A stretch of DNA of 64,000 nt from Azospirillum oleiclasticum (GTDB lineage: Bacteria; Pseudomonadota; Alphaproteobacteria; Azospirillales; Azospirillaceae). Under the pieces are notes generated by a model, which was not told the DNA's origin, made no database searches, and saw nothing but the letters and a program-made list of their open reading frames with translations. Positions 34,295 to 43,011 of the stretch are shown here, piece by piece. The stretch lies in NCBI RefSeq assembly GCF_013423485.1, contig NZ_JABFFR010000033.1, positions 79,643-143,642 of the forward strand, written 5' to 3'. Position numbers and translations under genes: made by a program. Every line of letters starts with the position of its first letter. The stretch's first letter is position 1.

Positions 34295-36256
34295 ATGGTG
34301 GTGCTGAAATGGATCGGGATCGGCCTGCTCGGGCTGGTCGGGCTGATCGCCGGCGGCATCGGCATCCTGGCCGCCGTCTATGACTGGAACGACGCCCGCG
34401 ATTGGCTTGCCGCGCAGGCCTCCGAGGCCATCGGGCGGGAGGTCCGCATCGAGGGCAACCTGCATGTCGGCCTGGGCGACCCCATCCGCATCCATGTCGA
34501 AGGCATCAAGGTCGCCAACGAGCCGTGGGCCGAGGAACCGACCTTCGCCGAGCTGGACGTTCTCGACGCGCAGCTCCGCCTGTGGCCGCTGCTGCGCGGC
34601 GACATCGAACTTCCGGAGATCCGCCTGACGCGGCCCAAGCTGGCCATGGAAAAGAACCCGGAGGGGGCGAACAACTGGACCTTCGCCTCCGGCGACCCGC
34701 GCGGCAGTGTGGCCGAGGAGGCGACCGTGCCCGACGACCGGCAGGAGGTGCCGATCATCGAGCGTCTGGTGGTGGAGGAGGGGCGCCTGCGCTACCGCGA
34801 CCCGACCAGCGACGTGGATGTGGACTCCAACCTCAGCACCGCGGTCGGTGGCAGCGGCGAGGAGCAGGTGAGGCTGGACGGCAAGGGCAGCTTCGCCGGA
34901 AAGCCCTTCACCGTGACCTTCGAGGGCGGCTCGCTGGAATATCTGCGTGACGATCCCAAGCCCTACCCGCTGCGCCTCGAGGCCGCCGTGGGCGAGACCC
35001 GCGCCAAGGTCGAAGGCTCCATCGCCGAGCCGGTCAAGCTGGAGGGTGTCGATCTGTCGGTCGAGCTGCGCGGGCCCGATCTGGCCGAGATTTTCCCCAT
35101 CGTCGGCATCCCCACGCCCAAGACCCGTCCCTACACCCTGACCGGGCACCTGACCCGTGACGGCACGGTGTGGACGATGGAGGGGATGAAGGGGACGGTG
35201 GGGGAGAGCGACCTGAACGGGATGATCGCCGTCGATCTCGGCGGCGAGCGGCCGGTGATCCGGGGCGATCTGACCTCCGAGCGTCTGGCGGCGACCGATC
35301 TCGCCGGCTTCGTCGGCGCCTCGCCGCGCGGACCGTCCGACTACGAGACCAAGGCCCGCGGGCGGGTCATCCCCGACACCAAGGTCGATCTGGAGCGGCT
35401 GCGTTTCGCCGACATGGATGTCCGCTTCCGCGGCAAGCGGGTGGAGGCGCCCTACGTCCCGCTCGACGGGCTCGACACCCGCATCCGGCTGGAGAACGGC
35501 CGCGCCACCATCGATCCGCTGAAGCTCGGCATCGCCGACGGCCGCATCGAGGGGACGACCGTGCTGGACGGCAGCGGCGAGGTGGCGGCGCTCGACACCA
35601 ATCTGGGGGTCAGCGGGCTGAAGCTGTCCGCCTTCTTCCGCGACACGCCCTTCGCGCGCGACATGGGCGGCATCATCGCCGGGCGCATCCAGCTCAAGGG
35701 GCGGGGGGCCACGGTCGCCGACATCGCCGGAAGCGCCGACGGCAAGATCGGGCTGGCGGTCGACAAGGGCCGCGTCACCAGCCTCGCCGAGGCCGGGTTG
35801 AAGACCAATGTGCTCGAGACGCTGGGCATCGTGCTGTCGGGCGACGAGCCCGTGCGCTTCAATTGCCTGGTGGCCGATCTCGGCGTGCGCGACGGCGTGA
35901 TGACCTCCGACGCCATCGTACTGGATACACCGGAAACGCTGGTGATCGGCACCGGCACGGTGAACCTGAAGACGGAGACGCTGGACCTCACCGTGCGCGG
36001 CGACGGGAAGAAGGCGCAGGTGGGCGCCACCCATGTGCCGGTGCGGGTCCGCGGCAGCTTCCTCAACCCCGACATCGGCATCGACGCGACCGAGACCGCC
36101 GCCCGCGGCGCCGCCGCGGTGGCGCTCGGCGCGCTGCTCACCCCCTTCGCGGCGATCGTGCCGCTGCTCGACCCCGGCGGAGCGGAATCGGCCAATTGCG
36201 CCGGGTTGATCGACAAGGCGCGCCAGCCGGCGGGGGCATCCGGCAGCAGCCGCTGA
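34295..36256 (+). CDS. AsmA-family protein
   Basis: 653 residues. One N-terminal membrane helix (about 4-26) anchors a large beta-rich domain. AsmA features are seen at both ends: IGREVRIEGNLHVGLGDPIRIHVEGIKVANEPW with the ELDVLDAQLRLWPLLRGDIELPEIRLTRPKL repeat at the start, and GTGTVNLKTETLDLTVRGDGKKAQVG with VRVRGSFLNPDIGID at the end. Family members are predicted to form long grooves moving phospholipid between the two membranes or to affect outer-membrane protein assembly. GGAGGGTGG precedes the ATG. Followed 41 bases later by an SLC13 permease gene. Confidence 0.88.
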   Translation: MVVLKWIGIGLLGLVGLIAGGIGILAAVYDWNDARDWLAAQASEAIGREVRIEGNLHVGLGDPIRIHVEGIKVANEPWAEEPTFAELDVLDAQLRLWPLLRGDIELPEIRLTRPKLAMEKNPEGANNWTFASGDPRGSVAEEATVPDDRQEVPIIERLVVEEGRLRYRDPTSDVDVDSNLSTAVGGSGEEQVRLDGKGSFAGKPFTVTFEGGSLEYLRDDPKPYPLRLEAAVGETRAKVEGSIAEPVKLEGVDLSVELRGPDLAEIFPIVGIPTPKTRPYTLTGHLTRDGTVWTMEGMKGTVGESDLNGMIAVDLGGERPVIRGDLTSERLAATDLAGFVGASPRGPSDYETKARGRVIPDTKVDLERLRFADMDVRFRGKRVEAPYVPLDGLDTRIRLENGRATIDPLKLGIADGRIEGTTVLDGSGEVAALDTNLGVSGLKLSAFFRDTPFARDMGGIIAGRIQLKGRGATVADIAGSADGKIGLAVDKGRVTSLAEAGLKTNVLETLGIVLSGDEPVRFNCLVADLGVRDGVMTSDAIVLDTPETLVIGTGTVNLKTETLDLTVRGDGKKAQVGATHVPVRVRGSFLNPDIGIDATETAARGAAAVALGALLTPFAAIVPLLDPGGAESANCAGLIDKARQPAGASGSSR

Positions 36257-36297
36257 CCGGTGTTCATGCGACGCGGATCCATCATCTCACGAGCGAC

Positions 36298-38082
36298 ATG
36301 ACCCTGCCACAGATTCTGGCTTTCACCATCATCGGCGCGGTGGTCGCGCTGCTGATCTGGGACCGTTTGCGCTATGACCTCGTCGGCATGCTGGCGCTGG
36401 TCGCCGCCATGGCCGTTGGCATCGTCGAGCCGGCCGACGCGTTCCGCGGCTTTTCCGACGACATCGTGATCATCGTCGGCTCGGCGCTGGTGGTCAGCGC
36501 CGGCGTCGGCCGGTCCGGCGTGGTGGAGACGCTGATGCGACCGCTCAGCAGCCGGCTGCGCACGTCCTGGGCGCAGGTGGGCGTGCTGGCGGCCTGCGTC
36601 ACCGTCCTGTCCGCCATCATCAAGAACATCGGGGCGTTGGCGATCTTCATGCCCATCGCCCTGCAGACGGCGCGGCGGACGGGAACGCCCGCGTCGCGGC
36701 TGCTGATGCCGATGGCCTTCGGCTCGCTGCTGGGCGGCCTCATCACGCTGATCGGCACTTCGCCCAACATCATCGTGTCGCGCATGCGCGAGCAGCTGCT
36801 GGGCGAACCCTTCCGCATGTTCGACTTCGCACCCGTCGGGCTGACGCTGGCGGCGGCGGGGGTGGCCTTCCTGACGGTGGGCTGGCGGCTGCTGCCGAAG
36901 GACCGCGCCTCCTCCTCCGGTCAGCCCGACTTCTCGATCGACGACTTCACGTCCGAGGTGCGGCTGCCCGCCGGCTCTCCCTTCGTGGGCAAGACCGTCT
37001 TCGAGCTGGAGGAGGCGGGGGAGGGCGAGGTGACCGTCGCCGCCATCATCCGCGAACGCTACCGGCGCTACGTGCCGTCGGGGCACTGGGTGCTGTTCGA
37101 GGACGACATCCTGGTGCTGGAGGCGGACACCCAGGCGCTCGGCCGCTTCGTCGATCGAGCCGGGCTGGCGCTCGTCCCCGCCAAGGAGCTGGAGGGTACC
37201 GCCAACGAGGATGATGTCGTGGTGGTGGAGGCGGTGGTCGGGCAGCGCTCGCCGTTGATCGGCAACACGGTCGCCGACCTGCGGCTGCGGGAAGGTTACG
37301 GCGTCAACCTGCTGGCGCTCAGCCGGCGCGGCAAGCCGATCCGCCAGCGGCTGCGCCGGGTGCGGTTCCGGTTCGGCGATCTGGTGGTCCTGCAGATGCT
37401 GGCCGCCGACGTGAACGCGACGCTGGCCGATCTCGGCTGCCTGCCGCTGGCCGGCCGCGACCTGCCGCTCGGACGGCCTCAGAAACGCCGGCTGGCGCTG
37501 GGGATCCTCGCCGCCACGGTGGTGCTGATCGCCACCGGCACGATCCCGGTAACTCCAGCCTTCTTCGGCGCCGCGGTCGCCATGATGGCGTTCCGCGTGC
37601 TTTCGCCGAAGGAGGCCTACGACGCCGTGGAGTGGCCGATCCTGATCCTGCTGGGCTCCCTGATCCCCGTCAGCGAGGCCCTGCGGACGACCGGAGGGAC
37701 GGAGCTGCTGGCCGGCTGGCTGTCGGTGGCGGCGCATGGCCTGCCGCCGATTGGGGCGCTCGCCCTGATGCTGGTGGCGGCGATGGCGGTCACGCCCTTC
37801 CTGAACAACGCCGCGACCGTTCTGGTGATGGCGCCCATCGCGGCCAGCCTGGCCGGGCATCTGGGGCTCAGTCCCGACCCCTTCCTGATGGCGGTGGCGG
37901 TGGGGGCGGGGTGCGACTTTCTGACGCCCATCGGGCACCAGTGCAACACGCTGGTGATGGGACCCGGCGGTTACCGTTTCGGTGATTACTGGAGGCTCGG
38001 CCTGCCGCTCTCCCTTCTGGTCGTGGTTCTGGGCACGGTGGCGATCGCGCTGGTCTGGCCGCTGGCCCCCCATGCCGGGTGA
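36298..38082 (+). CDS. SLC13-family permease with two TrkA-C (RCK_C) domains
   Basis: 594 residues. The two halves of an anion symporter fold (about residues 1-200 and 400-594) flank two soluble TrkA-C domains (about 215-300 and 305-390: LPAGSPFVGKTVFELEEAG and GQRSPLIGNTVADLRLREG). The transport core carries GTSPNIIVSRMREQL near residue 157 and LNNAATVLVMAPIA near 502, matching the paired SNT/NNA-like motifs of the family. Substrates of relatives are sulfate, dicarboxylates or similar; here unknown. The ATG at 36298 gives the usual start; a longer in-frame extension overlaps the AsmA gene and has no family match. Confidence 0.88.
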   Translation: MTLPQILAFTIIGAVVALLIWDRLRYDLVGMLALVAAMAVGIVEPADAFRGFSDDIVIIVGSALVVSAGVGRSGVVETLMRPLSSRLRTSWAQVGVLAACVTVLSAIIKNIGALAIFMPIALQTARRTGTPASRLLMPMAFGSLLGGLITLIGTSPNIIVSRMREQLLGEPFRMFDFAPVGLTLAAAGVAFLTVGWRLLPKDRASSSGQPDFSIDDFTSEVRLPAGSPFVGKTVFELEEAGEGEVTVAAIIRERYRRYVPSGHWVLFEDDILVLEADTQALGRFVDRAGLALVPAKELEGTANEDDVVVVEAVVGQRSPLIGNTVADLRLREGYGVNLLALSRRGKPIRQRLRRVRFRFGDLVVLQMLAADVNATLADLGCLPLAGRDLPLGRPQKRRLALGILAATVVLIATGTIPVTPAFFGAAVAMMAFRVLSPKEAYDAVEWPILILLGSLIPVSEALRTTGGTELLAGWLSVAAHGLPPIGALALMLVAAMAVTPFLNNAATVLVMAPIAASLAGHLGLSPDPFLMAVAVGAGCDFLTPIGHQCNTLVMGPGGYRFGDYWRLGLPLSLLVVVLGTVAIALVWPLAPHAG

Positions 38083-38201
38083 GCGGCGGCGCCGTTGAAA
38101 CCCTTTTCGGTGCATGACGGTGGGCGCTATTCAACGTTTGACGGTCGCGTGCCTTCGGTGCTTCCTACACCGATGATGGACGTTGAACGGCGGCTGCGGC
38201 G

Positions 38202-39965
38202 ATGGTGATGGACGACCTGTTGTTCGGGCCGGACGACGATCAGCCGGGCCAGGACGACGCCGGCGCGACGCCCGCCGCCGAGCCCTGGACCATCCTGGTC
38301 GTCGATGACGAGCCGCAGGTGCACGCGATGACCAGCGTGCTGCTGCGCGACTTCGAGTTCGAGGGACGGCCCTTCCAGATCGTCAGCGCGCTGTCGGCGG
38401 CGGAGGCGCGGCGCACCCTGGCCATCCGCCCGGACTTTCCGGTGGCGCTCATCGACGTGGTGATGGAGCAGGAGGACGCCGGCCTGCGTCTGGTCCGCCA
38501 CATCCGCGAGGATCTCGGCAACCACCGCATGCGCATCATCCTGCGCACCGGGCAGCCGGGCCAGGCGCCGGAGCGCGAGGTGGTCGTCGGCTACGACATC
38601 AACGACTACAAGTCCAAGACCGAGCTGACCGCGCAGAAGCTCTACACGTCCCTGGTCAGCGGGCTCCGGGCGTGGCGCGACATCGTCACCATCGAGCGGC
38701 AGAGACAGGGGCTGGAGCGCATCCTGTCCGCCTCCTCCCGGCTGTTCGCGACCCGGTCCATGCGGGCGCTGGTGGAAGGCATGGTGGAGCAGCTCGCCAG
38801 GGTCGTCGACCACGTGGAGGGTGGCGCCATTCTCGCCTGCCGGCCGACCGACCGCGCCGACCGGTCGCGGGCGCTGACCATCATCGCCGGCACCGGGCGG
38901 CACGCCGCCCATGTCGGCGTTCCCGCCACCGACGCCCTGCCGGTCGACGCGGTGGCCGCCATCGCCGAGGCCTTCGCCACCGAGACCAGCCGCTTCGGCG
39001 AGCATCGCTGCGTGCTGGTGTTCCGCACGCTGGAGCATGGCACCACCGTCTTCGCGCTCGATCGGCCGGAGCCTTACAGCCTGGACGAGCAGCGCCTGCT
39101 GGAGGTGTTCTGCCAGCGCATGTCGGTGGGGTTCGACAACGTGTGCCTCTACGAGGATCTCGTCACCCTCAACCAGACGCTGGAGCGCCGGGTCGCCGAC
39201 CGCACGGCGGAATTGGCCGCCAACCAGAAGGCGCTGATCCTCGCCAAGGAACGGGCGGAGCTGGCGCTGGAGCGCGAGTTGCAGGCCAAGCACGAGCAGC
39301 GCCAGTTCCTCGCCATGGTCTCTCACGAGTTCCGCACGCCGCTCGCCGTCATCGACAGCGCCGCCCAGCTCCTCACCCGCCGGGCGCAGACCACCGACAC
39401 CGGGATGCTCGATCGGCTCGGCGCCATCCGCATGGGGGTGCAGCGCCTGACCATGCTGATCGATTCCTACCTGACCGACGAACGGCTCCAATCCGGAAAC
39501 ATGGTGCCGGATTTCGGCACGGTGGACCCGCGGGCGCTGGTGCGCTCGACGCTGGAGCCCTTCCTGCTGGCCTATCCCGGGCACCAGTTCGACACCGCCC
39601 TGGACGGGCTGCCCGCCGCGCTCTACGGCGACGGGCATCTGCTCGGGCTGGTGCTGGTCAATTTGATAAACAATGCGATAAAATATTCCGAATCGCCGGC
39701 GCGCATCACGGTGAGCGGTGGGTGCGACGGGGTGAACCTGTATCTGGAGGTCGCCGACCGCGGCTGTGGCATTCCGGAAAACGAGCGGGCGCGGGTGTTC
39801 GACCGCTTCTTCCGGGGGACCAACGCCGGCGGTGTGCCCGGTACCGGAATCGGGCTGCACACGGTGCAGCAGATCGTGCAGCTCCATGGAGGGGCGATCC
39901 GGGTCGACAGCCGTGTCGGCCAAGGGACGGCCTTCCGGGTGCTGCTGCCACTGGCGACCGAGTGA
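38202..39965 (+). CDS. Hybrid sensor: receiver-DUF3369-histidine kinase
   Basis: 587 residues, no membrane segment. A receiver domain (about 28-155; LVVDDEPQVHA and phospho-acceptor Asp in ALIDVVMEQ) is followed by the DUF3369 region (about 165-320) that usually accompanies such receivers, a coiled coil, a HisKA domain with FLAMVSHEFRTPLAVI (His near 374) and a HATPase domain (NLINNAIKYSESP; GTGIGLHTVQQIVQLHGG). A soluble kinase receiving phosphate as well as giving it. The gap of 90 bases to the SiaB-like gene and the common strand suggest one transcript with the Sia-like genes. The ATG at 38202 has the alternative MDDLLFG start two codons on. Confidence 0.87.
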   Translation: MVMDDLLFGPDDDQPGQDDAGATPAAEPWTILVVDDEPQVHAMTSVLLRDFEFEGRPFQIVSALSAAEARRTLAIRPDFPVALIDVVMEQEDAGLRLVRHIREDLGNHRMRIILRTGQPGQAPEREVVVGYDINDYKSKTELTAQKLYTSLVSGLRAWRDIVTIERQRQGLERILSASSRLFATRSMRALVEGMVEQLARVVDHVEGGAILACRPTDRADRSRALTIIAGTGRHAAHVGVPATDALPVDAVAAIAEAFATETSRFGEHRCVLVFRTLEHGTTVFALDRPEPYSLDEQRLLEVFCQRMSVGFDNVCLYEDLVTLNQTLERRVADRTAELAANQKALILAKERAELALERELQAKHEQRQFLAMVSHEFRTPLAVIDSAAQLLTRRAQTTDTGMLDRLGAIRMGVQRLTMLIDSYLTDERLQSGNMVPDFGTVDPRALVRSTLEPFLLAYPGHQFDTALDGLPAALYGDGHLLGLVLVNLINNAIKYSESPARITVSGGCDGVNLYLEVADRGCGIPENERARVFDRFFRGTNAGGVPGTGIGLHTVQQIVQLHGGAIRVDSRVGQGTAFRVLLPLATE

Positions 39966-40055
39966 CCGGAGCGCCGGGTGCCGGACGCACCGGTACGGAC
40001 CGCTGCGGTGCCGGTGCTTTTGTGTTAGTTTGGGCGCAGACGCGCGTTTCGATGG

Positions 40056-40619
40056 ATGGATGCCGTGTTGCTGGCACAGGAATACTCCGCGTTCAAACGC
40101 GAACTCGACCAGAAGGGAATCATCTTCTCCTTCAGCGGCTATCTGTCGGAAGGGATCCTCTACTCGCTGGGCGAGGCCCTGCGGGAGAAGATGGCACTGG
40201 AGGAGATGGACGGCCCGACCGTGCGCCGGGTCTTCTCGGTCTTTGTCGAGCAGATGCAGAACATCGTCCGTTATTCGGCCGAGAAGCTGGCGCGTGATGA
40301 TCCCCAGCCCATCGAGCTGAGCGCCGGCATGGTGACCATCGGCACCGAGAACGACACCTTCTTCATCGTCTGCGGCAACGCGGTCCACAACCGCGATGTG
40401 CCAAGGCTGCGCGAGCGGCTCGAGTTCCTGAAGGGGCTGGACCGGGAGGGTATCAAGACCCACTACCGCGAGCAGCTCCGCGAGAACCCGGAGGAGGGGA
40501 GCCGCGGCGCCACCATCGGCCTGATCGAGATCGCGCGGCGTGCCAGCCAGCCCATCGAATATGATTTCGCCGAGATGGACGGCGGCAAATCCTTTTTCTG
40601 TCTGAAGGTGCGCGTGTGA
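40056..40619 (+). CDS. SiaB-like protein kinase
   Basis: 187 residues of the SiaB/DUF6272 type. The sequence begins KGIIFSFSGYLSEGILYSLGEALREKM and contains a GHKL-like ATPase core of unusual spacing (VFSVFVEQMQNIVRYS; GMVTIGTENDTFFIVCGNAV; EGSRGATIGLIEIARRASQPIEYDF). In Pseudomonas aeruginosa SiaB phosphorylates SiaC on a conserved Thr, opposing the phosphatase SiaA. The gene directly precedes a SiaC-like gene (two bases between stop and ATG), as expected. Confidence 0.82.
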   Translation: MDAVLLAQEYSAFKRELDQKGIIFSFSGYLSEGILYSLGEALREKMALEEMDGPTVRRVFSVFVEQMQNIVRYSAEKLARDDPQPIELSAGMVTIGTENDTFFIVCGNAVHNRDVPRLRERLEFLKGLDREGIKTHYREQLRENPEEGSRGATIGLIEIARRASQPIEYDFAEMDGGKSFFCLKVRV

Positions 40620-40621
40620 TC

Positions 40622-41026
40622 ATGACCACGGAACGTTTGCGGATCGCAGCCACCGGACGTTCGCCGGAAGTCGATTTCGACTTCGATTCCGGCGTCCTGC
40701 GCCTGAAGGGCGAGTCCTACCCCGACGACGTGGCGGCGTTCTTCGGCCCGGTCCTGGGGGCGTTGCGGAGCTATCTCGGCGAATCCGCGCCGCAGCCCAT
40801 CCGTTTCGATATGGAGCTGATGTACTTCAACAGCTCCAGCGCCAAGGCCCTGATGAATGTTTTCCAGATGCTGGAAGGTGCCGCCAAGCAGGGCCGTCCG
40901 GTCGTCGTCAACTGGTACCACGAGCCGGACGACGAGGCGATGCAGGAGCTGGGCGAGGATTTCTCGCTCGACCTGCAGCATGTGAAATTCAATCTGAAGG
41001 AATCGCCGGCGGGCGGGGGTCGATGA
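40622..41026 (+). CDS. SiaC-like regulatory phosphoprotein (DUF1987)
   Basis: 134 residues. RSPEVDFDFDSGVLRLKGESYPDD and LMYFNSSSAKALMNVFQMLE match SiaC; the phospho-acceptor region is the FNSSSAKA turn (Ser near residues 71-73, where P. aeruginosa has Thr). In the known system unphosphorylated SiaC binds and activates the diguanylate cyclase SiaD; here no GGDEF protein is encoded nearby and a histidine kinase follows. The ATG at 40622 is preferred to a GTG at 40616 that overlaps the SiaB-like stop. Its end overlaps the kinase start by four bases (ATGA). Confidence 0.85.
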   Translation: MTTERLRIAATGRSPEVDFDFDSGVLRLKGESYPDDVAAFFGPVLGALRSYLGESAPQPIRFDMELMYFNSSSAKALMNVFQMLEGAAKQGRPVVVNWYHEPDDEAMQELGEDFSLDLQHVKFNLKESPAGGGR

Positions 41027-42066
41027 GCTTCACCCTATTCGATGCCGAGGAGCAGGCGATCGAGCAGGCCCGCCTCCTGCGGGACCGGCTGGCGTCGGCC
41101 GCGCCGGAATGCTGCGAGGACGTCGATGCCCTGGTCGAGGCCTTCAAGCGGAGCTACCGGGAACAGCAGCGGCTGGTCCGCGTCAGCGACCGCCTGCAGG
41201 GCCAGCTCGCCGCCGCGACCCAGGAGGCCGAACGGCGCCGCCGGGAGGCGGAGACCGCTTTCCAGCAGCTCAAGGAGGCGCAGGAGGTGCTGGTCCGCGC
41301 CGAGAAGCTGGCCTCGCTCGGCGCCCTCGTGGCCGGCGTCGCGCACGAGATCAACACCCCCGTCGGCATCGCCGTGTCCTGCGCGTCGCACCTGTCGGAC
41401 GCCACCGGAAAGCTGAAGACCCGCGTCGAGGGCGGCGGGCTCGGGCGCACGGACTTCCAGCGCTACCTGACCACCGCCATCGACACCACCGCGCTGATCC
41501 TCGCCAACTGCGAACGGGCGGCGCGGCTCATCCACAGCTTCAAGCAGGTGGCGGTGGACCGCGCGAGCTCCGAACGACGCCGATTCGGCCTGAGCGCCTA
41601 CATCCAGGAGACCCTGGTCAGCCTGCAGCCGAACCTGCGCATGGGCAACCACAGTGTCACCGTGGAATGCCCGGACGACCTGGAGATGGACGGGTTCCCC
41701 GGCGTGCTGTCGCAGATCCTCACCAACCTGGTGATGAACTCGCTGACCCACGCCTATGACGACGGGCAGTCCGGCCGCCTGTCCATCACCATCACGCAGC
41801 CGGACGCCGACACCGTGCTGCTGGTCTACACCGACGATGGCAAGGGCATCCCGCCCGACCATCTGTCCCACATCTTCGAGCCGTTCTTCACCACCCGGCG
41901 GGGGGAGGGCGGCAGCGGGCTGGGGCTCCACATCGTCCACAACCTCGCCGTCGGGCCGCTGCGCGGCGGTATCGCGGTGGAGAGCGGAGTCGGCCAGGGC
42001 ACCAGCTTCACCCTGACCTTCCCCCGCCACACGCCGGAGACCGACGGGGCCGAGGCGGCGGGCTGA
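41023..42066 (+). CDS. Sensor histidine kinase with coiled-coil N-terminus
   Basis: 347 residues, soluble. A coiled coil (about 45-105) leads into a HisKA-like domain with LVAGVAHEINTPVGIAVSCA (His near 107) and a HATPase domain (LSQILTNLVMNSLTHAYDDG; DDGKGIPPDHLSHIFEPFFTT; GSGLGLHIVHNLAVGPLRGG). It has no sensory domain of its own, which fits control by a partner protein. The start overlaps the SiaC-like stop. I infer that the SiaC-like phosphoprotein may act on this kinase in place of a cyclase. Converges with an OmpR-type regulator gene five bases away. Confidence 0.88.
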   Translation: MSFTLFDAEEQAIEQARLLRDRLASAAPECCEDVDALVEAFKRSYREQQRLVRVSDRLQGQLAAATQEAERRRREAETAFQQLKEAQEVLVRAEKLASLGALVAGVAHEINTPVGIAVSCASHLSDATGKLKTRVEGGGLGRTDFQRYLTTAIDTTALILANCERAARLIHSFKQVAVDRASSERRRFGLSAYIQETLVSLQPNLRMGNHSVTVECPDDLEMDGFPGVLSQILTNLVMNSLTHAYDDGQSGRLSITITQPDADTVLLVYTDDGKGIPPDHLSHIFEPFFTTRRGEGGSGLGLHIVHNLAVGPLRGGIAVESGVGQGTSFTLTFPRHTPETDGAEAAG

Positions 42067-42070
42067 CCGC

Positions 42071-42802
42071 CTACAGCACCCGGATCGGTGCGGAGAACAC
42101 GTAGCCCACCCCGTGCACCGACTTGAGCGGGGCCGCGTCGCCCAGCGCCGCCTCGATCTTGTGGCGCAGGCGCCCGACGACGGTGTCGATCGAGCGGTCC
42201 TCCGGGTTCCAGCGGCGGTTGTAGAGCGCCTGGCAGAGCTGGTCGCGAGACACCGCCTGTCGCGCGTGCTGCGCCAGCACCGTCGCCAGCCGCATCTCCA
42301 TGCTGGTCAGGGGGATTCGCACGCCGCGCGGGCTCGTCATCGACCAGTCGGTGGCGTTGAGCTGCCAGCGCTCCTCCTCCACCGCGTCGGACGTCTCCGC
42401 CGGAGCCGGCGGCGCCGGAGCGGCGGCGAACTGGGCGCTGTCCAGCCGTCGCAGAAGCGACTTTACCTGGGCTTCCAGCTCGCGCATCTCCACCGGCTTC
42501 ACGAGATAGGCGTCGGCCCCGATCTCCAGCCCGACCACGCGATCGACCGTCGATGTCCGGGCGGTGACCATGATCACGCCGAGCCGGCGCTCGCGCAGCC
42601 GTGCCGCGATCTTGAAACCGTCCTCACCGGGCAGGTTCACATCGAGCACGACCACCGATGCGTCATGCTTCGCCAGCATGTCGTCCAACTCGCGCCCGTG
42701 CTGGGCGCCGTAGGCGTCGAATCCACAGTCCCTCAGATACTCGACCATGTCACGTCGAAGCGACGATTCGTCTTCGACCACGATCAGGACGGGCGCCGTC
42801 AT
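42071..42802 (-). CDS. OmpR-family response regulator
   Basis: 243 residues. Receiver domain (LIVVEDESSLRRDMVEYLRD; acceptor Asp in VVVLDVNLPGEDG near 53; Lys in LVKPVEM) followed by a linker rich in Ala/Pro and a winged-helix DNA-binding domain (PLTSMEMRLATVLAQHARQAVSRDQLCQALYN; RSIDTVVGRLRHKIE; VHGVGYVF). It would regulate transcription after phosphorylation. It is convergent with the coiled-coil kinase and on the same strand as the SiaA-like gene; either kinase in this island could be its partner. Confidence 0.9.
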   Translation of the reverse strand: MTAPVLIVVEDESSLRRDMVEYLRDCGFDAYGAQHGRELDDMLAKHDASVVVLDVNLPGEDGFKIAARLRERRLGVIMVTARTSTVDRVVGLEIGADAYLVKPVEMRELEAQVKSLLRRLDSAQFAAAPAPPAPAETSDAVEEERWQLNATDWSMTSPRGVRIPLTSMEMRLATVLAQHARQAVSRDQLCQALYNRRWNPEDRSIDTVVGRLRHKIEAALGDAAPLKSVHGVGYVFSAPIRVL

Positions 42803-43011
42803 GGGGCCATTGTCTCCAGTTAGCCGTCTCGCTCAGAGATTGGAGTGCAGCATACGCGGTAATGCATTTCATTGGGAGAGAAAGCACACAGCCAGGAAGG
42901 TCTTTTGCGCCCCGCCCTGCGCAACGATATAACATGCTAGACGCAACGACCGCATCAGGGCGCTACAACGGCATGCCTTGTCACAGCGACGCACCCATGT
43001 GCGGCGCGACG

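Noticed and set aside
35170..38082. A 970-codon frame suggesting an extended SLC13 permease
   Set aside because: The first ~376 codons are an out-of-frame reading of the AsmA gene. The ATG at 36298 starts the family-like sequence.
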